Assembly: GCA_016200995.1 (NCBI GenBank)
Contig: JACQDS010000061.1
Span: 1 to 15,016, forward strand
Origin: Candidatus Azambacteria bacterium
GTDB lineage: Bacteria; Patescibacteriota; Minisyncoccia; GWC2-36-17; M10-OD1-4
DNA: 15,016 nucleotides
Direction of reading: 5' to 3'
A program made the position numbers and the translations under genes. The notes under the pieces are model-generated. The model saw only the letters and a program-made list of their open reading frames with translations, did no database searches and was not told the origin of the DNA. Position 1 is the stretch's first letter, and every line of letters starts with the position of its first letter. Positions 5,824-13,138 of this stretch are shown piece by piece.

Positions 5824-7011
5824 ATGTAGGAGGAAAAAAAGAAAAATCCAAGCAATGTTTTTTATATAGGCTTATTAAGCTTTTTTGGCGGTATCAGCCA
5901 AGACATCTTCGTGCCTATTTTGCCGCTTTATCTTTCTAATGTTTTGGGGTTGGATAAGGCATTCATAGGGCTTTCCGAGGGTCTTGTGACAAGCGGTTCA
6001 AGCATATTTAGGGTTGTTGCCGGACTTTTAACCGATAAATTAGGCAAGAAAAAGCCATTTATCTTTCTCGGCTACTTTTTTTCGCTTATCGCAAGGTTTT
6101 TGCTTGCATTTACAACTCTCGGCTCGGCCGTTTTGGGGCTTAGATTTTTGGACGGCGTAGGCAAGGGGATGAAAGACTCGCCAAAAGACGCGCTCATCGC
6201 CGATTCTACCGACGAAAAGAGCCGAGGCAGGGGATTTGGCATCGCAAGAATGCTTGATACATTCGGCTCCGTCGTCGGTCCGCTCGCTCTTTTTGGTCTC
6301 CTATATTTTTTAAAAGACAGCCAGTTAAAATATCAGATAATTTTGGTTTTTACAGCAGTACCGCTTTTAATTACGCTCGCAATACTTAAATTCAAAGTTA
6401 GAGAGGCGGCTGTTTCAGAAAAAATGCCGGAAGCTCATTTGAGCGCTACTTTGCCAAAACGTTTTTATATCTTTCTCGGGATTATGTTTTTGTTCAGTCT
6501 TGGTAATTCTTCAGACGCTTTTTTGATCCTTCGCGCGCAGGATGTTGGTGTGACGCTTCTTGCCATACCTTTGGTGTACGCGCTTTTTAATTTTGTTTAT
6601 GCCTCAGCTTCTGTTCCGCTCGGCAGTCTTTCAGACAGGATCGGCAGAGAGAAAGTGATAATGCTAGGCTGGCTTGCGTATGCTCTTTCGTATCTTGGTT
6701 TTGCTTTTGCCGACACGAGCTATCAGATCTGGCTTTTGTTTGCTTTTTACGGTCTTTATTATGCGACCACCGAAGGGGTGGCAAAGGCGTTTGTCGCGGA
6801 TATGGTCTCAGCCGATCATCGCGGCAGAGCTTACGGCATTTACAAAACAACAGTCGGCTTAGTAGCTTTGCCGGCGAGCTTCATAGCCGGATTTTTGTGG
6901 GACAAGATAAGCCCGTCCGCCCCGTTTTTGTTCAGCGCGATTTTGTCTTTTGCTTCACTTTTTCTTCTCATCTTGTTCGTTCGCTTCAGCAGCCCCGTTC
7001 GCTTGCAGTAG
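5824..7011 (+). CDS. MFS transporter with TAG directly after the likely start
   Basis: A major facilitator superfamily permease, by family a secondary transporter with about 12 membrane helices; the substrate cannot be told. The loop between helices 2 and 3 reads LTDKLGKKKPF, and its counterpart in the second half reads GSLSDRIGREK, the classical MFS motif in both halves. Helix 1 is coded from about 5857 (VFYIGLLSFFGG) and continues through GTG 5911 (VPILPLYLSNV), so starting at 5911 would cut helix 1 in half. The frame is open upstream to a TAG at 5827-5829, and the only ATG in frame is 5824, just before it. ATG 5824 is placed as a leaderless start. No ATG, GTG or TTG lies in frame between 5830 and 5910. 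The gene therefore carries a nonsense second codon, or uses an unusual start near AGGAGG (5828-5833). The family call is firm; the start is unresolved. Confidence 0.8.
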
Positions 7012-7017
7012 TAAACA

Positions 7018-7046
7018 AAACCGCCGAGGTTTCACCTCGGCGGTTT
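7018..7046. terminator. Bidirectional terminator between the MFS gene and tRNA-Leu
   Basis: AAACCGCCGAGGT (7018-7030) and ACCTCGGCGGTTT (7034-7046) form a perfect 13-bp stem with a TTC loop. It sits seven bases after the MFS stop codon and six bases from the 3' end of tRNA-Leu on the other strand, so it can end transcripts from both sides. Confidence 0.85.
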
Positions 7047-7051
7047 GATAT

Positions 7052-7137
7052 TGGTGCCGCGAGCCGGACTCGAACCGGCATGGCCGTTAGGCCGCAACAT
7101 TTTAAGTGTTGTGTGTATACCATTTCACCACCGCGGC
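7052..7137 (-). tRNA. tRNA-Leu (TAA)
   Basis: The minus strand folds as a class II tRNA. Acceptor GCCGCGG pairs with TCGCGGC, the anticodon stem CAACA/TGTTG holds the loop CTTAAAA (anticodon TAA, plus-strand 7102-7104), a variable arm GGCC-TAAC-GGCC follows, and the T arm is GCCGG-TTCGAGT-CCGGC. The discriminator is A, as expected for leucine, and CCA is encoded (7052-7054). It lies downstream of tRNA-Cys on the same strand. Confidence 0.95.
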
Positions 7138-7188
7138 AAATAAAGCTTTTACACTAAAAGCTAAACGCTAACAGCCATAAGCTAATCT
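7138..7188 (-). repeat. Spacer between the two tRNAs with degenerate AGCTAA repeats
   Basis: The 51-base spacer holds AGCTTTT-ACACT-AAAAGCT (7144-7162), a 7-bp inverted repeat, followed by imperfect repeats of an AGCTAA / ACGCTAA / AAGCTAA type up to about 7186. It could be a processing site between two cotranscribed tRNAs, or simple repeat expansion. No gene is visible. Confidence 0.35.
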
Positions 7189-7262
7189 TGGAGGCCGGAA
7201 GGGGAATTGAACCCCTGTGCACGGTTTTGCAGACCGCTCCCTAACCACTCGGGCATCCGGCC
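7189..7262 (-). tRNA. tRNA-Cys (GCA)
   Basis: On the minus strand acceptor GGCCGGA pairs with TCCGGCC, the anticodon loop CTGCAAA gives GCA, and the T arm is AGGGG-TTCAATT-CCCCT. The discriminator is T, typical of tRNA-Cys, and CCA is encoded at 7189-7191. It begins five bases after the rbfA stop codon, so it probably shares the infB-rbfA transcript. Confidence 0.95.
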
Positions 7263-7267
7263 ATATT

Positions 7268-7609
7268 TTATTCCTTCCCCTTGTTTTTATTTAATAGCTC
7301 ATATATTTTTTGTTCAGCGTATGCTTGTTTATCTATCTTAAATTCAATTTTTGGTACTGGCTTCATATTGAGTCTTCTATTTAGAGATTTTTGGATGTCG
7401 TATATTTTCATTTCAAGCTCATTTATTATATCTTTTCCGACATTTTCCGGAAGCGTTGTTATGTATATCGTCGCGTTTTTCAAGTTTGGTGAAGCGATCG
7501 CCCGGCTGACCGTCACGAGTATGCCAACAGGGAAGTCGGACTCTTTTAAAATAAGTTTTCCAACCTCTTGCCTTAAAAGCTCATTGATCTTTTCTATTCT
7601 GTCTGTCAT
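7268..7609 (-). CDS. rbfA: Ribosome-binding factor A
   Basis: A small KH-fold protein that helps late maturation of the 30S subunit and the 16S 5' end. The 113 residues fit the family length. Recognisable parts are DRIEKINELLRQEVGKLI at the N-terminus, the central strand NATIYITTLPEN, and the C-terminal LNRRLNMKPVPKIEFKID, the family's most conserved stretch. The start codon overlaps the infB stop (ATGA at 7606-7609), showing translational coupling in the usual infB-rbfA order. Two tRNA genes follow on the same strand. Confidence 0.93.
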   Translation of the reverse strand: MTDRIEKINELLRQEVGKLILKESDFPVGILVTVSRAIASPNLKNATIYITTLPENVGKDIINELEMKIYDIQKSLNRRLNMKPVPKIEFKIDKQAYAEQKIYELLNKNKGKE

Positions 7610-9138
7610 AGCGTTTTATTTTTCTCCTCCTCTTCGTATATTTCAAGTATGTCTCCGACCTCTATTCTCTTGTCGGTCGAGTCTTTAGGCTGGAAGGCTA
7701 TCCCGCACTCTCTGCCGGTTGCGACCTCCGCGACATCCTCTTTATTGTGCTGAAGTTGGACAAGCGAGCCGGACATTAGAAGTTCGCCTTTTCGCATCAC
7801 ATCTATCTTCGCTCTTCTTTTTGCCTTGCCATCTATTATCTTTCCGCCGACGATCATTTTTGTCCTGTCTTGCTTGAATGTTGCAAGGATTTGAAGTTTG
7901 CCAATTACATTTTTAACGATCTCCGGCGTCAAAAGGGAAGCGAGTTCTTTTTTGATATTTTCTATCAGTTCGTATATTATCTGCGCGGTTATGATCTTGA
8001 CCTCATTTTGCTCTGCCAGCTTTTTTATCTGGCCGGAGGCGCCGACCTTAAAGCCGGCTATTATCGAGCTTGTTGACCTTGCGAATTTTATATCGTTTTC
8101 AGTGATCTCTCCTATATCGGATTTGGTGATATTTGCCGCCACATTCTCAAAAACAAGCTCTTCAATCATCTTTTCAAGCGCTTCTTTCGTGCCGGCAAAG
8201 TCGGCTTTTAAAAGCACGTTGATGACTTTTTTGCCTGTCAGATCTTTGCTTGCGACTTTTACACCCAAAGCCTCCGTCTCTTTTTTCAAGTTTGCCAGAT
8301 TTTCCGCTTCTTTTTTGTCTTTTGTTATGTAAAATTCGTCTCCGACGGCAGGTAAGGAATCAAAGCCGATTATCTGAGCCGGCGAGGAGAAGCTCGCTTC
8401 TTTTATCGTTTTGCCAAGGTCGTTTTCCATCTTTTTTATTTTACCTACGGCCTTGCCGGCCACTATGAAGTCTCCCGTTTTTGCAGTTCCGTTTTTTATC
8501 AGCAGCGTGACAATATTTCCTATTCTTGTGTCGGTTTTGGCTTCAATAATAACGCCTTCTCCGGGCAGTAGAGGATCCGCTTTCAGTTCTTTCATTTCGG
8601 CCGTCAGAGCTATCAAATCAAGAAGCTCGGGAATCCCTTTTCCGGATTTTGCCGAGATCTCTTGGTTTGACACCGTTCCGCCCCAACCTTCAAGGAGTAT
8701 GCCTTCTTCGGCAAGCTGTTGCTTGACCTTCTGTGGAGAAGCGTCCGGCAGGTCGATTTTATTTATCGCGACCACCATATCAATTCCCGATTCTTGTATA
8801 TGCTTGATCGCTTCTTTTGTCTGCGGCTTGAGCCCCTCGTTTGCCGCTACTATGAGTATCGCTATATCGGCGACCTTCGCTCCTCTTGAACGCATCTTTG
8901 AGAATGCCTCGTGACCCGGTGTGTCTATGAATGTCATCTTTTTTGCTTGTCCTGAGCCTGCCGAAGGATGCGTTATCTCGTACGCTCCTATATGCTGAGT
9001 GATCCCTCCGGATTCTCCACCTGCGACATTTGTCTTTCTTATTGAATCCAAAAGAGTGGTTTTCCCATGATCAATATGCCCCAAGACGACAATAATGGGC
9101 GGACGCTCAATTAAATTTTGTTTCTTCTCTTTTGTCAT
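7606..9138 (-). CDS. infB: Translation initiation factor IF-2, short form
   Basis: The GTPase that brings initiator tRNA to the 30S subunit and promotes subunit joining. At 510 residues it lacks the long N-terminal region of typical IF-2 and opens almost at the G domain: G1 GHIDHGKTT (20-28), switch GGITQHIGAYE (44-54), G3 DTPGHEAF (72-79), G4 NKID (126-129), G5 SAKSGKG (162-168). Domains II, III and the C-terminal tRNA-binding domain follow, with TGRECGIAF near the end. Between GAYEITH and KKMTFIDTPGH sit eight extra residues, PSAGSGQA (58-65), coded by a dispersed repeat (see 8945-8967). The gene overlaps its neighbours by ATGA at both ends, so DUF4446-infB-rbfA form one tightly coupled unit. 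Confidence 0.95.
   Translation of the reverse strand: MTKEKKQNLIERPPIIVVLGHIDHGKTTLLDSIRKTNVAGGESGGITQHIGAYEITHPSAGSGQAKKMTFIDTPGHEAFSKMRSRGAKVADIAILIVAANEGLKPQTKEAIKHIQESGIDMVVAINKIDLPDASPQKVKQQLAEEGILLEGWGGTVSNQEISAKSGKGIPELLDLIALTAEMKELKADPLLPGEGVIIEAKTDTRIGNIVTLLIKNGTAKTGDFIVAGKAVGKIKKMENDLGKTIKEASFSSPAQIIGFDSLPAVGDEFYITKDKKEAENLANLKKETEALGVKVASKDLTGKKVINVLLKADFAGTKEALEKMIEELVFENVAANITKSDIGEITENDIKFARSTSSIIAGFKVGASGQIKKLAEQNEVKIITAQIIYELIENIKKELASLLTPEIVKNVIGKLQILATFKQDRTKMIVGGKIIDGKAKRRAKIDVMRKGELLMSGSLVQLQHNKEDVAEVATGRECGIAFQPKDSTDKRIEVGDILEIYEEEEKNKTL
8945..8967 (-). repeat. Dispersed short repeat inside infB
   Basis: A 23-base quasi-palindromic unit (plus strand from GCTTGTCCTGAG to TGCCGAAGG) codes for the insert PSAGSGQA in IF-2. 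Strings of this kind, nucleotide CCTTCGGCAGGCTCAGG and peptide PSAGSGQA or variants, recur in many unrelated Parcubacteria-type proteins and intergenic gaps; this is from memory, not a search. The insert adds whole codons and lies in the loop between the switch I region and the G3 strand. Confidence 0.6.
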
Positions 9139-9602
9139 TTATTGAATGATTCTTTTAAGATTTCCGACTCCTCCTCCGAAAGCTTATGCTGAGAAACGCC
9201 GTTTTCTACCGGCTTTGCGTATATTCTTATTCCTTCCCTTGAATGCAATCCGGTGAGTAAAAGCCCATTATTTTTACCATCTAAGAGGGATATTGTAAAG
9301 CTCTGATCAGAGCCGCTATCTTTGAAGGGGTTGTACCTTTTTATCTTTGCGCTTTGCACAAGGCCTTTTGAGTGGCTTTCTATTTTTAATATCTTATCAA
9401 AAATATTTTTTATCTCTTTTTCTATGCTATCAGTTCTTGAAAAGTGGCTCGAAAGGACATCTTCCATTGAAAAGCCTTCGTTTTGCCTGAAGATTTTTTT
9501 ATATTTCATTCTTAAAAAAATATTTTGAATTATCAGAACAAAAACAAGCAGGGAGAGGATGATAAGCAGAATGTTTTGAGTTTCTAAAGATTGAATGTCC
9601 AT
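9135..9602 (-). CDS. DUF4446 family membrane-anchored protein
   Basis: A 155-residue member of the uncharacterised DUF4446 family. One N-terminal membrane segment (about 10-31) is followed by a charged helical linker (about 32-80) and a small C-terminal domain with the family core KRYNPFKDSGSDQSFTISLLDGKNNGLLLTGLHSREG-IRIYAKP (split here only for length). Length is typical. The stop codon overlaps the infB start (ATGA, 9135-9138), so it heads the infB operon, an association I would not have predicted from function. No strong Shine-Dalgarno precedes ATG 9602, and only weak promoter-like AT boxes lie in 9610-9645. Confidence 0.85.
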   Translation of the reverse strand: MDIQSLETQNILLIILSLLVFVLIIQNIFLRMKYKKIFRQNEGFSMEDVLSSHFSRTDSIEKEIKNIFDKILKIESHSKGLVQSAKIKRYNPFKDSGSDQSFTISLLDGKNNGLLLTGLHSREGIRIYAKPVENGVSQHKLSEEESEILKESFNK

Positions 9603-9670
9603 GGTGTTTGGCTTATTTATAATCTAATTATTTTACCACAAAAAACGGCATAAATAAATGGCTTAAATGA

Positions 9671-9705
9671 AAACACCCTGACAAAAACTATCAGGGTGTT
9701 TTTTT
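9671..9705. terminator. Terminator between the 83-residue gene and the infB operon
   Basis: AAACACCCTGA (9671-9681) and TCAGGGTGTTT (9691-9701) form an 11-bp perfect stem with a 9-base loop and T runs outside. For the minus strand it ends the transcript of the gene at 9709-9960. Confidence 0.8.
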
Positions 9706-9708
9706 GAT

Positions 9709-9960
9709 TTACGGCTTTAATTCCGGAAGTTTTCCGTTTTTTACATCTTCCTCGGGAATCATTGCGTAATAATACATATCCAGCGGTGATATGAGATATT
9801 CCTCGCCATCAGGATATCTTACGTGATAAGAGTATTGTCTGCAGCCGTTAATGCTTGCAAATTTTAATCCTATGACTTCCGCCGGTATTCCGACCCTTGA
9901 GGTCATGATTTTGGTATTTACCAAAAACGCCTTTTGGATATTATAGCCTTCTATGCTCAT
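9709..9960 (-). CDS. Hypothetical 83-residue protein
   Basis: I do not recognise a family. The protein has no signal peptide or membrane segment. Its middle (about 24-66) looks like a small beta fold: GIPAEVIGLKFASINGCRQYSYHV, then RYPDGEEYLISPLDMYYYAM, followed by an acidic end. The alternation of strands and the PDGEEYLI turn resemble small SH3-like barrels, but that is only an impression. Coding is well supported by a full Shine-Dalgarno, AGGAGG (9966-9971 on the plus strand), five bases from the start codon, one of the two best ribosome sites in the window. A strong terminator follows, and tRNA-Ser lies upstream on the same strand, so it may be cotranscribed with the tRNA. Confidence 0.75.
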   Translation of the reverse strand: MSIEGYNIQKAFLVNTKIMTSRVGIPAEVIGLKFASINGCRQYSYHVRYPDGEEYLISPLDMYYYAMIPEEDVKNGKLPELKP

Positions 9961-10000
9961 CCAATCCTCCTAAATGTGCTATTTAACCATTTTTCAATTT

Positions 10001-10090
10001 TGGCGGAGGGTAGAGGATTTGAACCTCTGATCCCATTTCTGAGATACCACATTTCGAGTGTGGCGCATTCGACCACTCTGCCAACCCTCC
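10001..10090 (-). tRNA. tRNA-Ser (CGA)
   Basis: On the minus strand acceptor GGAGGGT pairs with ACCCTCC, the anticodon stem CCACA/TGTGG holds loop CTCGAAA (anticodon CGA, plus-strand 10054-10056), a long variable arm around TCTCAGAAATGGGA marks class II, and the T arm is AGAGG-TTCAAAT-CCTCT. The discriminator is G, as expected for serine, and CCA is encoded at 10001-10003. Confidence 0.95.
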
Positions 10091-10176
10091 TAAATATTTA
10101 AGAATGAAGATTTATGATTTAAGGTCTTTTGAAAAAATAAAATTATAAATACAAAAATTCTTAATTTAATTATGGT

Positions 10177-10207
10177 ATTATATTATATCTTTATACCAAT
10201 TTGTAAA
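10177..10207 (-). promoter_or_regulatory. Weak candidate promoter for tRNA-Ser
   Basis: TTTACA (10202-10207, minus strand) stands 19 bases from TATAAT at 10177-10182; a second TATAAT at 10182-10187 is only 14 bases away. Spacing is poor in both cases. The surrounding 10091-10219 gap is very AT-rich and holds no gene. Confidence 0.3.
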
Positions 10208-10219
10208 GCCTCGGAGTGT

Positions 10220-11131
10220 TTAATTTTTTATAGAAACTAAATAAACTTTATCAGAGTTACCGGTTTGAAATCCTTTTATATTTTCTATCGTTGTATGAAG
10301 TATCCTTTCAAGCGCTTCTTGGGAGTTGAAGGCGTTGTGCGGTGTTATGAGCACATTTGGCATTCTCATCAGGACATGGTCGTAGAGCATCACTTTCATA
10401 TCATCCGCTTTCGGGTGGCCTTTTGTCAAAAAATTAAGTTCGTCTTGTATCTCGCCCTCTTCTTCCAAAACATCAAGGCCGGCGCCGGCCAAAATACCTC
10501 TGTCCAAAGCCTCCACCAGAGCCTCCGTTTCCACTATCTGGCCTCTCGCGGTGTTTATCAGATACGCTCCCTTCTTTATTAGCTCGATGCTTTCTTTGTT
10601 TATCAAGTGATGAGTTTGCGGAGTGTAAGGGCAGTGGAGCGTTATTATGTCGGATCTTTTCAAGAGCTCTTCAAGTGAAAGATATTCAAAGCCGGCATCT
10701 TTTTGAAAGCTTAGGTCAGGGTAGGGGTCAAAAGCTATCACATTCATTGAAAATCCTTTTGCTATTTTAATGGTTTCTTTGCCTATCCTGCCGGTTCCGA
10801 TGACGCCCAGAGTCTTGTCTTTGATATCCACGCCTTTTAAATTGTGAAAATCAAATTTACCTGTTTCTTTTATCCTGTCTACCGATTCATATATTTTTCT
10901 CGTTAAGCTCAAGATAAGTCCAAAAGCAAACTCCGCGACCGTGTTGTCGCCATAGCCGGGAACATAGGAAACCGGAATATTTCTTTTTTCGCAGGCTTTT
11001 AAATCTATATGGTCAAAGCCGGTTGAGCGGGTGGTGAGAAATTTTAAATTCGGAAATTTTTCCAATACCTCACTTGAGATCTTTGAATCAACAAAAACGG
11101 ACAAAATCTCAAAATCCCTTTTTTCAGGCAA
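10220..11131 (-). CDS. D-isomer-specific 2-hydroxyacid dehydrogenase, 5' end lost
   Basis: An NAD-dependent dehydrogenase of the D-lactate dehydrogenase type, most likely reducing pyruvate to D-lactate and regenerating NAD+. Visible are the family block RSTGFDHIDL (35-44), DNTVAEFAFGLILSLTRK (62-79), the dinucleotide motif GTGRIG (112-117) with an acidic residue after the next strand (FDPYP), the catalytic arginine in NTARGQ (196), the glutamate in LDVLEEEG, and catalytic histidine in TPHNAF (265). TTG 11131 is only the first permitted start. In-frame codons before it (up to 11182) still read as homologous sequence, NELFISKEKIDEIS, and then hit a stop, so roughly 20-30 N-terminal residues are missing at a junction with ppsA. 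Third gene of the glycerate kinase operon. Substrate is inferred from the family. Confidence 0.85.
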   Translation of the reverse strand: MPEKRDFEILSVFVDSKISSEVLEKFPNLKFLTTRSTGFDHIDLKACEKRNIPVSYVPGYGDNTVAEFAFGLILSLTRKIYESVDRIKETGKFDFHNLKGVDIKDKTLGVIGTGRIGKETIKIAKGFSMNVIAFDPYPDLSFQKDAGFEYLSLEELLKRSDIITLHCPYTPQTHHLINKESIELIKKGAYLINTARGQIVETEALVEALDRGILAGAGLDVLEEEGEIQDELNFLTKGHPKADDMKVMLYDHVLMRMPNVLITPHNAFNSQEALERILHTTIENIKGFQTGNSDKVYLVSIKN

Positions 11132-11142
11132 AGATATTTCAT

Positions 11143-13110
11143 CTATTTTTTCTTTTGAGATAAAAAGCTCATTTTTTGATTGTTAATTTCAAGTATCGTT
11201 TTGATCACCGTGTCTGGATTCAAGCTGATTGACTCTATACCTTCATCCATCAAGAATTTTGCGTAGCCGGGGATGTCGCTTGGGGCTTGGCCACAGATGC
11301 CTATGTATTTGTCTTTTTCTTTGCAGGCGCGAATCGCTTTTTTTATCAGATCTTTTACCGCTTCGTTATTTTCATTGCCTATGTGGGCGAGCGCGCCGGC
11401 ATCTCTATCAAGTCCGAGCGTTAGCTGGGTTAGGTCGTTTGAGCCTATTGAGTAGCCATCTACAAGCTCAAGAAATTGATCAGCCAAAATGATATTTGAA
11501 GGTATCTCGCACATCATATAAATTCTAAAATGAGCGCATTCTTCAACAGGCTTTTTGCAAATTTTACTGTGCTCAACATCTCTTTTAAGGCCAGCTTCAT
11601 CCATTATCGCAAGGATATTTTTTAATTCTTCTACGGTTCTGCAAAAGGGGATCATCGGAACGATATTTACCATACCAAATTCTTCACGAGCTTTTTTCAG
11701 AGCTTGAAGCTCCAGCTTAAACGCTTCTTTGAACTTCTCATCGTAGTACCTTGAAGAGCCTCGCCAGCCGATCATCGGGTTTTCTTCCTGTGGCTCGTAG
11801 AGACTCCCTCCGGCAAGCGTTTTGTATTCATTTGATTTAAAATCAGAAAATCTGACTATAGCTTGGTACGGCCAGAAAGCGGCGGCGATCGTTGAGATGC
11901 CTCTTGCGAGCCGGTCAATGTAAAACTGCTTTTTATCGCCGTAGCCTATCGTGAGTTTGTTTATCTCTTTTTTTAATTTCGCGGATTTTAAATGCGGATA
12001 GTCTATTAGAGCATTTGGATGGAATTTTATCTCGCTTGCGATGATAAACTCCTCTCTCGCAAGTCCAACCCCTTTGACGGGGAGGTGGTGATTTTTAAAA
12101 GCCTCTTCCGGCGAGCCTATATTGACCATTATCTTTGTCGCAACCTGAGGGATCTTTTCAAGATCGTGTTCAACGGCCTCAAATTCAAGTCTGCCTTTGT
12201 AGATGAACCCTTCGGAGCCTCCAGAAGCGTCAAGCGTTATCTCTTCGCCTGTTTTTATTATTTTTGTCGCATTTTCCGTGCCGACTATGCAGGCGATGCC
12301 AAGCTCTCTTGAAACTATCGCGGCATGAGATGTCCTTGAGCCTTTGTCGGTGATGATTCCGGCCGCGATCTTCATTATCGGTTCCCAATCCGGGTCGGTC
12401 ATTTCTGTCACTAAAATCTCCCCTTCTTTAAATTCGCTTATCTCGCTCGCGTCCTTTATCAATCTGGCTTTTCCGCTGGAAATTTTTGTGCCGACGGCGA
12501 TGCCTTTTGCTAGCACCTCTCCCTTTTCTTTCAAGATATATTCCTTCCAGATATTTTTCGGTTTGGTTGAGTGGACGGTTTCCGGCCTTGCTTGAATGAT
12601 AAAAAGTTTTCCGGATTCGCCGTCCTTTGCCCATTCAATATCCATCGGCTGCTGTTTGCCGCGTTTTGCGGAAAAATAATCTTCAATTTTCAAGCACCAG
12701 TCGGCAAGCTGAAAAACCTCTTTGTCCGTCAGCGAAAAGGCCTCTTTATCTTTTTTTAATATCTTTGCCAGCTTTATGCCGCCGTCTTTTGCGTAAACAA
12801 GCTTACTTTTTTTGTCGCCGAGCTTTTTTGAAATTATCGGTTTATACCCTTGCCTGAAAGTGTTTTTAAATATTACCCATTCATCCGGTATCACCATTCC
12901 TTGCACTATATATTCTCCAAGTCCTAGAGTGCCATTGATTACGACCACCTTGTCAAAGCCGGTTTCGGTGTCCAAAGTGAAGGCGATGCCTGAAGAGGCG
13001 AGGTCGGAGCGCGCCATTTTCTGAACGCCGACCGAAAGATAGACTTTGAAGTGGTCAAAACCTTTATCAACTCTGTAGGATATCGCTCTGTCTGTGAAAA
13101 GCGAGGCCAT
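11143..13110 (-). CDS. ppsA: Phosphoenolpyruvate synthase, C-terminal part of a split gene
   Basis: PEP synthase (pyruvate, water dikinase) converts pyruvate and ATP to PEP, AMP and phosphate, or in some anaerobes runs toward pyruvate. This 655-residue frame carries the rest of the ATP-binding region (LDTETGFDKVVVINGTLGLGE, then PMDIEWAKDG and IIQARPETV), the swivelling phosphohistidine domain (GSRTSHAAIVSRELG), and the PEP-binding barrel (PMIPFCRT, YSIGSNDLTQLTLGLDRD, IGICGQAPSD). Homologous sequence in this frame starts earlier than the first ATG, at 13212 (ATAEDLPSASFAGQQETYLN), without a start codon. The last nine residues, MSFLSQKKK, are the dehydrogenase gene read out of frame, so the natural stop is lost too. 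N-terminal part at 13139-13555. Either a pseudogene or an assembly error. Confidence 0.88.
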   Translation of the reverse strand: MASLFTDRAISYRVDKGFDHFKVYLSVGVQKMARSDLASSGIAFTLDTETGFDKVVVINGTLGLGEYIVQGMVIPDEWVIFKNTFRQGYKPIISKKLGDKKSKLVYAKDGGIKLAKILKKDKEAFSLTDKEVFQLADWCLKIEDYFSAKRGKQQPMDIEWAKDGESGKLFIIQARPETVHSTKPKNIWKEYILKEKGEVLAKGIAVGTKISSGKARLIKDASEISEFKEGEILVTEMTDPDWEPIMKIAAGIITDKGSRTSHAAIVSRELGIACIVGTENATKIIKTGEEITLDASGGSEGFIYKGRLEFEAVEHDLEKIPQVATKIMVNIGSPEEAFKNHHLPVKGVGLAREEFIIASEIKFHPNALIDYPHLKSAKLKKEINKLTIGYGDKKQFYIDRLARGISTIAAAFWPYQAIVRFSDFKSNEYKTLAGGSLYEPQEENPMIGWRGSSRYYDEKFKEAFKLELQALKKAREEFGMVNIVPMIPFCRTVEELKNILAIMDEAGLKRDVEHSKICKKPVEECAHFRIYMMCEIPSNIILADQFLELVDGYSIGSNDLTQLTLGLDRDAGALAHIGNENNEAVKDLIKKAIRACKEKDKYIGICGQAPSDIPGYAKFLMDEGIESISLNPDTVIKTILEINNQKMSFLSQKKK

Positions 13111-13138
13111 GCATTTTTTTATCGCTTCAAAAATATTT

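Noticed and set aside
6587..6850. ORF antisense to the MFS gene
   Set aside because: Shadow of a hydrophobic coding frame, with unusual Cys/Arg/Gln composition and no start signal.
8411..8914. Long plus-strand ORF of 167 codons opposite infB
   Set aside because: It lies fully antisense to the well-conserved IF-2 G domain, is rich in Ser, Pro and Phe as expected of a shadow frame, and matches no family I know.
5824..9138. Stop-codon reassignment (TGA or TAG as sense)
   Set aside because: TGA ends infB and the DUF4446 gene within ATGA overlaps, and TAG ends the MFS gene and murI. One TAG after the MFS ATG is better explained by mutation or error.
12019..12312. Plus-strand ORF opposite ppsA
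   Set aside because: Antisense shadow of the conserved PEP synthase frame, with no ribosome site or recognisable domain.
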